This document shows, piece by piece, positions 1 through 7,518 of a stretch of DNA of 54,539 nucleotides; the first letter of the stretch is position 1, and each line of letters opens with the position of its first letter. A program made the position numbers and the translations under genes. The DNA is from Bacillota bacterium (GTDB lineage Bacteria > Bacillota > UBA4882 > UBA8346): contig JAEZCE010000028.1 in NCBI GenBank assembly GCA_023429995.1, positions 1 through 54,539 on the forward strand. Direction: 5' to 3'. A model generated the notes under the pieces. That model searched no databases. It was not told the origin of the DNA and saw only the letters and a program-made list of their open reading frames with translations.

Positions 1-633
1 GAGCCACAACTTTCGTGAGGATTGGCGGGGTTTCAGCTACGATTGACAAAATGAAAACAACTATCTTGTTTTTAGGGTCTTGACGACCACGCTCTGAAGT
101 TCAAACACCAAGGCGTTAAATAAAAAACGACAATGATCACGGAAGGCCCCCCTTTTTAGTGTAACCCATCGGCTGAAAATCGTGATTGCCGCAACTGTGA
201 CTTAGGAGGGGCAGGAGGGCATTTAAAAAAAAGGATAAATAGGCCTGTGGCTAATTCGGACCAGGATTTCACGGATTTCCACTGAAGAGCGTATGCCTGC
301 TGAGTCGTCGCGCACGCATACCGGACGGCTCAGTATGAATACCGAACTCTCGCGTATGCAATACTGAACCGTCGCGCAATTTTTTTGCTCTTTTCTTCGG
401 TTGCTGATTTCCTCCCGCCAACCGTCTCATCCGCAAGAATAGTATTTCCCGAAAAAAACGCCAAAAAAAAGCTACTCTTTGAATAATCCAAAAACATAGC
501 TTCATTAACGACGGTAATTTCAATGCTTGCATCCTTTATGGAATGCGTTGTTCGCTAATTTAATTTTCGGACAGCCCTTGATTTCCAGTCTCTAAAAAAC
601 CCGTGGGAATCAAAACCCATAAACCCTTAATCT
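1..633. other. Gene-free stretch downstream of modC
   Basis: No open frame here has a ribosome-binding site or recognisable protein. The only long frame (minus, 269-532) runs through degenerate repeats and is judged spurious. The stretch just after the modC stop contains a weak G/C stem followed on the minus strand by a run of six T (about 594-620), which may end the mod transcript, but the stem is too short to call. Confidence 0.5.
293..376. repeat. Degenerate short repeats with a hairpin
   Basis: CTGAGTCGTC (300-309) pairs with GACGGCTCAG (324-333) with one G-T pair. CTGA(G/A)(T/C)CGTCGCGCA occurs twice (300-313 and 364-378), and GTATGC/GCATAC pieces recur between them. This looks like a decayed dispersed repeat. 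No protein or RNA family is recognised. Confidence 0.35.
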
Positions 634-1269
634 TTATGCTACTTTTCGTCCCCGGCTCATATAAATGATCTCTTTTCCAAGTTTCTCCGCTTCCGGTTGA
701 TCATGGGTGACCAGAACAAAAGGTATCTGCCAAATTTGCTGCATACTCAGCAATTCATCCTGCAACTGGCAGCGAATGTTGTGATCAAGGGCCGAAAACG
801 GCTCATCCAGCAAAAGGATTTTTGGTTTGGCCATCAGCGCTCTCGCCAACGCCACCCGCTGTTGCTCTCCGCCCGATAATTCAGATGGAAAACGATGCAA
901 CATGGAAGCTATTTTTAATAACTCCGTCAGTCTTGTAAACTCCAGCCGCGTTTGTTCGTGGATGTCCTTGATACTGTACAAAATATTTTTCTCAACATCC
1001 ATATGGGGGAATAAGGCATATTCCTGAAAAACATAACCGACATCCCGGAGCCTGGTGGGCATGAAGACATTGGCGCCTGAATCGTACAGAATATTTTGAC
1101 CCAGGGTCATTTTCCCCTGGTCCGGTTTGGCGAGCCCGGCAATACAACGGAGTATCGTTGTTTTTCCGCAGCCGGAAGGGCCGAAAAGTACCGTAATCTG
1201 ATTGGAAACCGTAAATTCAATTTCTAATTCAAATTCCGGCAATTGTTTCCGAATGGCTATGGCTAACAT
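634..1269 (-). CDS. modC: ModC, molybdate ABC transporter ATPase (short form without TOBE domain)
   Basis: This is the ATP-hydrolysing subunit that drives molybdate import through ModB. The 211-aa protein has a Walker A (FGPSGCGKTT), a signature LSGGEQQRVALARAL, a Walker B (ILLLDEPFSALD) and a switch His (VTHDQ), then ends. Classical ModC is about 350 aa and carries a C-terminal TOBE/molbindin domain; here it is missing and a separate mop gene lies 1.8 kb away. The ATG at 1269 is preferred over an upstream TTG (1293) because GAGGTG sits just ahead of it. It starts 5 nt after the modB stop, so the two are probably translationally coupled. Third gene of modABC. Confidence 0.93.
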   Translation of the reverse strand: MLAIAIRKQLPEFELEIEFTVSNQITVLFGPSGCGKTTILRCIAGLAKPDQGKMTLGQNILYDSGANVFMPTRLRDVGYVFQEYALFPHMDVEKNILYSIKDIHEQTRLEFTRLTELLKIASMLHRFPSELSGGEQQRVALARALMAKPKILLLDEPFSALDHNIRCQLQDELLSMQQIWQIPFVLVTHDQPEAEKLGKEIIYMSRGRKVA

Positions 1270-1274
1270 GACCC

Positions 1275-1955
1275 TCACCTCTTTTTGGCCCAACGGGCTA
1301 TTTTATTTCTGGACCACCGGTTGACACCGAAAACCATCACAAAAGTCACCAGACTGATAATCAGAACATAAAGGCCTGCTGTTTTCAAATCATTGCTTTC
1401 TGAAGCGAAAAATATCGCCACCGGAATGGTCTGGGTTTTTCCCGGGATATTCCCGGCCACCATGGCCGTGGCGCCGAACTCTCCCAAAGCTCTCGAAAAA
1501 GACAAAATGATTCCGGATAACAATCCCGGCCACGCCAGCGGAAGAGTGACCGTGAAAAAAACTTTGCTTTCGCCGGCTTTTAAAGTCCGGGCCACATCCT
1601 CCAAATGGCGGTCCACCGTCTGAAAAGCCGCCTTGGCGCTTTGATACATCAGCGGCAAGGAAACCACCACGGCCGCCACCACGGCGGCGCATGGCGTAAA
1701 CACAATCTGGGTGTGAAACAACTCATTCAACAGGCGGCCCAATGGCCCTCGCCTTCCAAAAAGCAACAGCAAAGTAAATCCGGTCACTACCGGCGGCAAC
1801 ACCAGGGGCAAAGTAATGAGAGTCTCAATCAAATCTTTCCCCGGAAAGCTGGCTCTTACGACCCAATAGGCGATCAGAGTGCCGAATGCCACTACAAACA
1901 CCAAGGCAATCGCGGAGATCTTAAAGGAAAGCAAAACAGGCTGCCAGTCAAACAT
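1275..1955 (-). CDS. modB: ModB, molybdate ABC transporter permease
   Basis: This is the membrane channel of the molybdate importer (226 aa, usual length). About five hydrophobic segments are visible. The cytoplasmic EAA loop that docks ModC is seen as LPLAWPGLLSGIILSFSRALGEFGATAM near residues 155-185 (shown in part: SRALGEFGATAM), typical of ModB. It sits 17 nt downstream of modA and 5 nt upstream of modC. The ATG start has a modest GGGTGA site. Confidence 0.93.
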   Translation of the reverse strand: MFDWQPVLLSFKISAIALVFVVAFGTLIAYWVVRASFPGKDLIETLITLPLVLPPVVTGFTLLLLFGRRGPLGRLLNELFHTQIVFTPCAAVVAAVVVSLPLMYQSAKAAFQTVDRHLEDVARTLKAGESKVFFTVTLPLAWPGLLSGIILSFSRALGEFGATAMVAGNIPGKTQTIPVAIFFASESNDLKTAGLYVLIISLVTFVMVFGVNRWSRNKIARWAKKR

Positions 1956-1972
1956 CGATTTTCACCCAATCA

Positions 1973-2746
1973 TCACTTTTTTACCGAAAAACCGTACTTC
2001 TCAAAAACTTCCTTCCCAGCGGCACTGGTTAAATAGGCATAAAATTTCGCCGCCGTTTTCGGTTGGGCGGCATTGGTTAAAAGGGCCGCCGGATAAACAA
2101 TCGATTCGTGGGAGCCCGCCGGGGCTGTGGCCACGATTTTAATTTTTTCGCTAATCAAGGCATCGGTCTTATAAACGATTCCGGCATCGACATTTCCGGT
2201 TTCCACATAAGTCAAAACCGCTCTTACATCCGTGCCGAAGACCAGTTTCTCCTTTAGGGCATCGGTGATGTTCATATATTTGAAGACATCCTGGGCATAT
2301 TGGCCGGCCGGAACGGACTCCGGAGCGCCAACGCCGATCTTCTTGACCTCTTCACGGGTCAAATCTTTAAAATCCTTAACATTCAGGGTGGAATCTTTGG
2401 GGACAATTAAGGTTAACTGATTGGCCAATAAGTCTTTCCGGGTTTTCTTAACAATCAGGTTTTCTTTGTCCAAGGCATCCATCTGCTTGACCGCCGCGGA
2501 AATGAAGAGATCGGCCGGAGCACCCTGTTCAATCTGGGTTTGGAGTTTACCGGAGGATCCAAAATTGAAATTAATCTTGACCTTCGGGTCTTTCACCGCG
2601 TAAAGTTTCTGGATCTCCAGTAAAGCATCCTTTAAGCTGGCGGCTGCCGAGACATTCATCTCCACCGGCTCGGCGGCGAAAATAGCTAACGTTCCGAAAA
2701 GCAACATACTCGCTAATAAAAACAGGGCCACAATTTTCTTTTTCAT
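1973..2746 (-). CDS. modA: ModA, molybdate-binding periplasmic protein
   Basis: This is the substrate-binding protein that captures molybdate (or tungstate) for ModBC. The 257-aa protein has an N-terminal signal peptide (KKK, hydrophobic stretch, cut near AIFAAEP) with no lipobox cysteine, so it is probably soluble in a periplasm. Family motifs include NVSAAASLKDAL, NFGSSGKLQTQIEQGAPADL and the late GNVDAGIVYKTDA. The ATG at 2746 is chosen because GAGGTG lies 6 nt upstream; a GTG at 2755 is the alternative. First gene of modABC, read from a promoter near 2905-2933. Confidence 0.94.
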   Translation of the reverse strand: MKKKIVALFLLASMLLFGTLAIFAAEPVEMNVSAAASLKDALLEIQKLYAVKDPKVKINFNFGSSGKLQTQIEQGAPADLFISAAVKQMDALDKENLIVKKTRKDLLANQLTLIVPKDSTLNVKDFKDLTREEVKKIGVGAPESVPAGQYAQDVFKYMNITDALKEKLVFGTDVRAVLTYVETGNVDAGIVYKTDALISEKIKIVATAPAGSHESIVYPAALLTNAAQPKTAAKFYAYLTSAAGKEVFEKYGFSVKK

Positions 2747-2896
2747 CGGGATCACCTCAATTTTATTTTTTTTGAAATTTAAAATGTACTGGCGGAATGT
2801 TATGTTAATCTGATCATTCCCTCCCTTCCCTGTACCATATGATTTTTGAACGGCCGTTCACCAACATCAACTAACATAAACTATCAAAACTAATAT

Positions 2897-2924
2897 ATGT
2901 CATTATTTTATTTTATGTTATAAT
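2897..2924 (+). promoter_or_regulatory. Candidate mop promoter (divergent, overlapping modA promoter)
   Basis: TATAAT at 2919-2924 with a poor -35 (ATGTCA, 2897-2902; spacer 16). It overlaps the minus-strand modA promoter, so one bound protein could control both. Transcription would start about 125 nt before mop. Confidence 0.35.
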
Positions 2925-2933
2925 AAATTACAA
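2905..2933 (-). promoter_or_regulatory. Candidate modABC promoter
   Basis: On the minus strand TTGTAA (2933-2928), 17 nt, then TAAAAT (2910-2905). The -10 is identical to that of the anfH promoter. The predicted start of transcription is near 2898, giving a leader of about 150 nt before modA. The TTATGTTA motif at 2913-2920 falls inside the spacer, where a bound protein would block RNA polymerase. Confidence 0.5.
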
Positions 2934-3055
2934 GAGTAAAATGATAAAACTTACATAAACATAACATATTTATTTTTCTTTGAATCGGGCACACTCAATC
3001 AATCATCGGAAAACTTCATCCCATAATGGATGATATTAAAAGGAGGATTTCGGCT

Positions 3056-3262
3056 ATGAAAATCAGTGGTAGAAATCAATTGAAAGCTGTTGTCAAGGAA
3101 GTAGTCAAAGGGGAAGTCATGGCGAAGGTAGTGCTTGATTATAAAGGCGAAAGAATCGTTTCCGTGGTCACGGTTGATTCCATCGAAGAACTCAACATTA
3201 AACCGGGAGACAATATCATTGCCTTGATCAAATCCACCTCGGTGATGCTGGCCAAAGAATAA
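3056..3262 (+). CDS. mop: Mop, molbindin (single TOBE-domain molybdenum-pterin-binding protein)
   Basis: A 68-aa single TOBE/Mop domain: starts MKISGRNQLKAVV, with the family pattern VKGEVMAKV, IVSVVTVDSIEELNIKPGD and the closing ALIKSTSVMLA. Molbindins form hexamers that store molybdate in the cytoplasm or buffer it. The ATG at 3056 has AGGAGG 9 nt upstream; the upstream extension to 3026 contains that site itself and is rejected. It is followed 42 nt later by the first HTH regulator, with which it is probably cotranscribed. It may replace the TOBE domain that ModC lacks. Confidence 0.9.
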   Translation: MKISGRNQLKAVVKEVVKGEVMAKVVLDYKGERIVSVVTVDSIEELNIKPGDNIIALIKSTSVMLAKE

Positions 3263-3304
3263 GCGGATCCTTTTTTGACATTCTCTTTTTAGGCGGAGGA
3301 AATT

Positions 3305-4240
3305 TTGAGCGACGAAAGTTCGTACACCCCCGAGGAAGTTGCCAAGATCTTAAAAATATCCCGGTTCACAGTCTATGAATTGATCAAACGGGGTGAATTG
3401 ACTGCATATCATATCGGGCGCAAGGTCCGGGTCGAACCGGAAGATCTGGAACGTTACAAACAAAACGCCAAAGGCTGCCCGCCCACACTGACCCAAAGCA
3501 CAGTCAAGGCGGCCCAATCTCTGGTGAATCTCGATGAAGGATTAATTATCTGCGGCCAGGATATGGTGCTTGATATTTTAGCCCGGCATCTTCAAACGGC
3601 CCTGCCGCAGCTTCATTTTTTGCGCCATTATATCGGCAGCATTCCCGGTTTGTTGGAATTATATCAAGGAAGCGCCAATCTGGCCACCGCCCACCTTTGG
3701 GACGGCGACAGCGGAGATTATAATACACCCTTTGTCCGGCGACTTTTACCGGGGCAAAAGACCGTCATCTACAATTTGCTTTACCGCCATGAAGGATTTT
3801 ATGTGGCCAAAGGCAATCCCAAAGCCGTCCGGACCTGGAATGATTTAACCCGTCCGGAAATCCGTTTTGTCAACCGCGAATGTGGTTCGGGAGCCAGGGT
3901 GCTCCTGGATGAACAATTCCGGAAATTGGGTATCGAATCTTCCTCCGTGCAGGGTTATTCTCATGAAGAAACCAGCCATCTGGCGGTAGCCAGTTCCGTC
4001 GCCAGGGGCGAGGCCGATGTGGGGCTCGGGACGGAAAAAGGCGCCTTGCAAGTCGCAGGGATCGAGTTTGTGCCCTTGCAAAAGGAACGCTACGATTTGG
4101 TGATGAGGAAGGAAGATTTGAAAAAACCTCATTTTCAGATGGTGCTTGCGATTTTGCATTCGGCAACCTTTCGCGATGAAGTCGCCGGAATGGGCGGCTA
4201 TGATATATCGGAAATGGGTAAGTTAATGGCCGAACTTTAA
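3305..4240 (+). CDS. HTH / periplasmic-binding-like one-component regulator, copy 1
   Basis: The 311-aa protein begins with an excisionase/MerR-like helix-turn-helix (YTPEEVAKILKISRFTVYEL, residues 7-26). A linker leads to a PBP-like domain (about 78-311) of the type also found in molybdate-binding regulators, with TAHLWDGDSGDYN, NRECGSGARVLLDEQ, VARGEADVGLG and GMGGYD as landmarks. A cytoplasmic solute-binding domain on a DNA-binding head implies direct sensing of a small anion. Its position between mop/modABC and the anf operon makes molybdate or tungstate the likely ligand. The TTG start has GGCGGAGGAAA ahead. It is a close paralogue of the protein at 4410-5369. Confidence 0.85.
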   Translation: MSDESSYTPEEVAKILKISRFTVYELIKRGELTAYHIGRKVRVEPEDLERYKQNAKGCPPTLTQSTVKAAQSLVNLDEGLIICGQDMVLDILARHLQTALPQLHFLRHYIGSIPGLLELYQGSANLATAHLWDGDSGDYNTPFVRRLLPGQKTVIYNLLYRHEGFYVAKGNPKAVRTWNDLTRPEIRFVNRECGSGARVLLDEQFRKLGIESSSVQGYSHEETSHLAVASSVARGEADVGLGTEKGALQVAGIEFVPLQKERYDLVMRKEDLKKPHFQMVLAILHSATFRDEVAGMGGYDISEMGKLMAEL

Positions 4241-4279
4241 TCTTTGCGGTCCGTAAAATTATCAAAAGGAGGATTTAAT

Positions 4280-4420
4280 ATGGATGGCCGGCAAATCTCT
4301 TTCGAAGTCCGAAACAATTTTATGAAGCATTCCAATAGGAGCCCAAAAGGGAACGAAGTGGCCTACTTTCTTAAATCCTTTTCAAAATATTTCACCGGGA
4401 AAAACATCCATGGCAGATAA
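4280..4420 (+). CDS. Small 46-aa protein, overlapping and probably coupling translation of regulator 2
   Basis: An ATG at 4280 is preceded by AAAAGGAGGATTTAAT, one of the best ribosome-binding sites in the window. The frame runs 46 codons (MDGRQISFEVRNNF..., basic, ending NIHGR) and stops at TAA 4418-4420, 11 nt inside the next gene, whose own ATG (4410) lacks a good site. This is the arrangement of a leader gene that couples translation to the regulator downstream. No homologue is recognised; it could be only a translated leader. Confidence 0.55.
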   Translation: MDGRQISFEVRNNFMKHSNRSPKGNEVAYFLKSFSKYFTGKNIHGR

Positions 4421-5369
4421 TCAGATTTACACCCCTGAAGAGGTAGCCAATATTCTTAAAATATCCCGTTTTACCGTATATCAAATGATAAAGCGCGGGG
4501 AAATGCCCAGTTGTCAAGTTGGACGAAGAATCCGGATTGAGGCTGCCGATTTGGAGCGTTATATTCAAAGTGTTAAATCCGACACTCCGGCATTAATCCA
4601 AAACCTATCCCCTATCGCCCGAAACACCGCAGATATCGCCTCCCGGAGCGCAACCGGTTTAAAAGAGGGTTTAATTATCTGCGGCCAAGATGTGGTGCTC
4701 GATGTTCTTACAAAGCATCTCGAACGGAAGTTACCTCATTTGCGGTTCCTCCGGCAATATCTCGGTAGTATTCCAGCGCTTTTCGCGTTATATCAAGGAA
4801 CGGCCAACCTGGCCACCGCTCATCTCTGGGACGGGGATACGGGGGAATACAACCTCTCCTACGTGAGAAAAATATTGCCCGGCCAACGTTTATTCATCTA
4901 TAACCTGGTCCACAGGATGGAAGGTTTTTATGTGGCGAAAGGAAACCCCAAAGCTATTCAATCTTGGACCGATCTGACTAAATCCGGCGTCCGGATGGTT
5001 AACCGGGAATGCGGCGCCGGAGCCCGGGTGCTCCTGGACGAACAGTTACGGAAATTGAATATCTCCTCTACGCAAATTGCGGGTTACAACAACGAAGAAC
5101 CCAGTCATTTATCGGTTGCCAGTTGTGTGGCCCGGGGTGAAGCGGACGTGGGGGTGGGAATCGAAAAAGTAGCTTTACAAGTGCCCAAAATTGATTTTAT
5201 TCCCTTACAGAAAGAACGGTATGATTTGATTTTCCGGAAAAACGACCTGAATCTACCGCAATTTCAGGAACTGATCGCCGTGATCAACTCAGCTTCATTT
5301 AAAAATGAAATTTCCGGAATGGGCGGTTATGATGTCTCCGAAATGGGCCAACTGATGGGTGAAATCTAA
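4410..5369 (+). CDS. HTH / periplasmic-binding-like one-component regulator, copy 2
   Basis: A 319-aa paralogue of the preceding regulator, colinear throughout: HTH YTPEEVANILKISRFTVYQM (residues 6-25), a slightly longer linker, then the PBP-like domain with ATAHLWDGDTGEYN, NRECGAGARVLLDEQ, VARGEADVGVG and the end GMGGYDVSEMGQLMGEI. The ligand-pocket segments are nearly identical between the copies; the linkers differ most. The pair recalls the MopA/MopB repressor pair of Rhodobacter capsulatus in number and context but belongs to a different protein family. Its 3' end lies 11 nt from the convergent end of the anf operon. Confidence 0.85.
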   Translation: MADNQIYTPEEVANILKISRFTVYQMIKRGEMPSCQVGRRIRIEAADLERYIQSVKSDTPALIQNLSPIARNTADIASRSATGLKEGLIICGQDVVLDVLTKHLERKLPHLRFLRQYLGSIPALFALYQGTANLATAHLWDGDTGEYNLSYVRKILPGQRLFIYNLVHRMEGFYVAKGNPKAIQSWTDLTKSGVRMVNRECGAGARVLLDEQLRKLNISSTQIAGYNNEEPSHLSVASCVARGEADVGVGIEKVALQVPKIDFIPLQKERYDLIFRKNDLNLPQFQELIAVINSASFKNEISGMGGYDVSEMGQLMGEI

Positions 5370-5380
5370 ACCACTTCTCT

Positions 5381-6319
5381 CTAGTAACCCGAACATTCCT
5401 CACATAACCTTTCCACTTCCAAATGATTGGTTTGGATAGTGTAAGTGTAATTTTCCCGCCGGTATCGCGTTTCTCCCTTTCCGCCGTAGACGATTCCTTG
5501 CGGGGTGAATTCGATATGCAAAGGGACCGGCTCCATCTTTTGATCGTCGCAAATATTCGGAGCGAGCCCCGGGCCAAAAGAGATCCGCTTCCCCTTGGGA
5601 TCGGTCATGATAATCCGGTCGCTGGAAGTAATCAGTGATTGAACATCCCCGGCCGGGGTAAAACACAAAGAATTGTCATCCCCGGACATCCCGTTGGCAT
5701 TGAAGTCGTAGGCCGTGATTTTCCCGATAGGCGTATTGACCGGCAGTGGGCTCTTGGGCTCCAGGGACTGCAGGGTCCCGTCGGGATAAAGCGAAAAGCC
5801 GATCCGGATCGGTATCTTCCCAATCGGGGTGTCCATCACCAACGAGTCTTTCGGCCAAAAAGTCATGCTGCGAATGATCCCGTTTTCATAAAAATGAATC
5901 CCGATAATTTTCCGTTTAAACTCGGCAAACGGCAGCTTGAAATGGAACTCCTCGGCCAATTCGTATTCATTGGCTTCACTCCAGAAATCGGTCAGTTTGC
6001 CGTTAAGCGGAAAAAGGCGGCAAATATTGCCGTTTTCATAAAAAGTGAGTAACTCGGCTGGAAAAGTTCCAATTGGGGTGGCGATAGGCGTTTGTTCCTG
6101 AAGGGAAATGCTCTTTAATACCCCGCTCGGATGAAACGAAAGGGAACGGGTGTATTTGCGGCGGGCTCCGTCATCGCCATACTGGGGTATTAGTTCTCCA
6201 TAGGGAGTCCGTAATTGATTCGGGCTATGAAGCATACATTCGGCCAGCGCCCCATCGGGATAATATTCAAGGGAGTCGGCTCCGGTCAACCTCCCATAAC
6301 GGGTTGAAATGGCATTCAT
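5381..6319 (-). CDS. MORN-variant-like repeat protein of unknown function, last gene of the anf operon
   Basis: The 312-aa protein is built of imperfect ~22-40 residue repeats of the type (Y/F)x(P/E)(D/N)Gx(L/I)xS(L/M)xL..P(L/I)xTPIG, seen as YYPDGALAEC, FHPSGVLKSISL, FYENGNICRL, FYENGIIRSMTF, LYPDGTLQSLE and FTPAGDVQSLI. TPIGxxP/TPIGKI recurs four times. These resemble MORN/antitoxin-type beta-strand repeats, often scaffolds. There is no signal peptide. Its ATG begins 1 nt after the anfO stop, so it is translationally coupled to anfO and very likely serves the nitrogenase system. The exact role is unknown. Confidence 0.75.
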   Translation of the reverse strand: MNAISTRYGRLTGADSLEYYPDGALAECMLHSPNQLRTPYGELIPQYGDDGARRKYTRSLSFHPSGVLKSISLQEQTPIATPIGTFPAELLTFYENGNICRLFPLNGKLTDFWSEANEYELAEEFHFKLPFAEFKRKIIGIHFYENGIIRSMTFWPKDSLVMDTPIGKIPIRIGFSLYPDGTLQSLEPKSPLPVNTPIGKITAYDFNANGMSGDDNSLCFTPAGDVQSLITSSDRIIMTDPKGKRISFGPGLAPNICDDQKMEPVPLHIEFTPQGIVYGGKGETRYRRENYTYTIQTNHLEVERLCEECSGY

Positions 6320-6320
6320 T

Positions 6321-6947
6321 TTATTTCCCCCTCAACGGAACGATTTTCACTTTAACGGCTTCGTCTCCCACCGGTTCCACCTCCGCCTGCAATTTAAAGC
6401 CGGACAAATCCTGTTCAAACCAGCAAGGAACATGATCGCAAAGAATTTCCAATTCCTCAAAAGAAACATTTTGGAAAAAGGGCTTCAATATTTTTTGGGA
6501 AGGGACATGTTCCTGCCCTTGATCTTCCGAACTCCGGCGGAGATCCAAGAAATAATGGCCTTGGTTATCCCGGGCAACCGGGGTGGGAACCGTTTTCGTG
6601 ATGGAGCCCCCGGCCATCTTTGCAATCTCAGCGGAAATGCTGTCAAAATAAAGCTCCGGTTTTCCCCTAGCTTCCCACAAAGTCATGCCCAACCCTTCCA
6701 AAATCACTCCAGGGATACAGCGGATTTTGGAGCTAACAAGAATCCGGCAATCATCGAGAGTCCGAACAATGACACGAAGCTCCTCTTGAATCTCCGGCAA
6801 TTCCAACCCATCTTCAATCCTATAAGCAATCTCTTGGATATCCATCCAATGTTCACTTTCTTTCCGGAACACTTTGATGATCCCGTTTCTCCTCAAAGAA
6901 GCGATCTGGCCGCAGGAGTCCATCATCATCCCTATCTTTTCTTCCAT
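6321..6947 (-). CDS. anfO: AnfO-family Fe-only nitrogenase accessory protein
   Basis: The 208-aa protein shows the AnfO pattern. It opens with an IGMMMDSCGQIASLRRNG segment, continues through VFRKESEHWMDIQEI and ELPEIQEELRVIVRTLDDCRILVSSKI (in part), and has a central GVILEGLGMTLWEA. AnfO is found only with Fe-only nitrogenases. Its biochemical role is not settled, though loss impairs Fe-only diazotrophic growth in some hosts. AAGGAGGG precedes the ATG. It lies after the flavin split-barrel gene and 1 nt before the MORN-like gene. Assigned from family pattern and context. Confidence 0.8.
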   Translation of the reverse strand: MEEKIGMMMDSCGQIASLRRNGIIKVFRKESEHWMDIQEIAYRIEDGLELPEIQEELRVIVRTLDDCRILVSSKIRCIPGVILEGLGMTLWEARGKPELYFDSISAEIAKMAGGSITKTVPTPVARDNQGHYFLDLRRSSEDQGQEHVPSQKILKPFFQNVSFEELEILCDHVPCWFEQDLSGFKLQAEVEPVGDEAVKVKIVPLRGK

Positions 6948-6972
6948 CAGACCCTCCTTACGAGAACAATTC

Positions 6973-7518
6973 TCATATTAATCCCTGATGCGACGGACTA
7001 TGAAATATCTTTTCCTCTTCAACCGCATTTTCTTTGGCCGTGATCTCCAGCGGCTTCAATCTGTATACGGCCACCCTTCTTCCATCAAGGGCGGAACGGT
7101 ATTTCTCAATAAATTTCCCGGATAAAGAACGATGATAATACTGGGGCAAATATTTGTCGGCCAATTGCTGCAAAGCTCCGGCGGCTTCTTCAAAATCGCT
7201 CAATTTCTCCGCTGTTCCAAAAAGCATTACGCTCAAGTAGGAAGTATCGGCGTGACAAGGCACCGGATCGGTCACCGTCCCGTATTCCTCATATACCGTA
7301 AAGGTAATGGGCGGACTCTGGGAAAGGATAACATCCTTTCTGCCTGAACCCATACCATGAAAGTAAACCGCTCCGTGATACCATACAAAATTAACCGGCA
7401 CCGCATAAGGAAGGTCCTCGGCCACCATAGCCAGGACACCGGTCCGGGCACGTCCAAGCAAAGCTTCTATCTTCCCCTGATCCGTGCAGATTCTTTGAGT
7501 ATAACGAATTTGATTCAT
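6973..7518 (-). CDS. Pyridoxamine-5'-phosphate oxidase-like (FMN split-barrel) protein
   Basis: The 181-aa protein fits the NimA-like branch of the FMN-binding split-barrel fold: GRARTGVLAMVAEDLPYAVP at the N-terminus, NFVWYHGAVYFHG in the middle, SVMLFGTAEKL, and a C-terminal GRRVAVYRLKPLEITAKEN. Such proteins bind flavin or heme and often reduce small compounds. The reaction here is unknown. The ATG (7518) shares its A with the TGA stop of the amidotransferase gene (TGATG), a tight coupling. Placement between nifB and anfO suggests a redox role in Fe-only nitrogenase biogenesis or protection (inference). Confidence 0.8.
   Translation of the reverse strand: MNQIRYTQRICTDQGKIEALLGRARTGVLAMVAEDLPYAVPVNFVWYHGAVYFHGMGSGRKDVILSQSPPITFTVYEEYGTVTDPVPCHADTSYLSVMLFGTAEKLSDFEEAAGALQQLADKYLPQYYHRSLSGKFIEKYRSALDGRRVAVYRLKPLEITAKENAVEEEKIFHSPSHQGLI

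Larger units (their letters stand above)
2800..2968. promoter_or_regulatory. Repeated TTATGTTA/TAACATAA motifs between modA and mop (putative Mo-responsive operators)
   Basis: Copies: TTATGTTAA 2800-2808, TAACATAAA 2872-2880, TTTATGTTA 2912-2920, TTACATAAA 2951-2959, TAACATA 2962-2968. The second and third form a perfect 9-bp inverted repeat 31 nt apart that brackets the overlapping promoters. A second motif, TATATGTCAT (2894-2903), recurs inverted in front of anfH (13854-13863). It does not match the textbook ModE site well. The likely ligands are the two HTH/PBP-like regulators encoded downstream (inference). Confidence 0.5.

Noticed and set aside
269..532. 87-aa open frame on the minus strand
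   Set aside because: No ribosome-binding site, runs through degenerate repeats, and the peptide has no recognisable features.
3305..5369. ModE-type or LysR-type regulators
   Set aside because: The DNA-binding head is an excisionase/MerR-like HTH and there is no TOBE domain or LysR-type wHTH.
6309..7043. 244-aa plus-strand frame opposite anfO
   Set aside because: Shadow of anfO and its neighbours, no start signal, low-complexity Phe/Pro-rich product.
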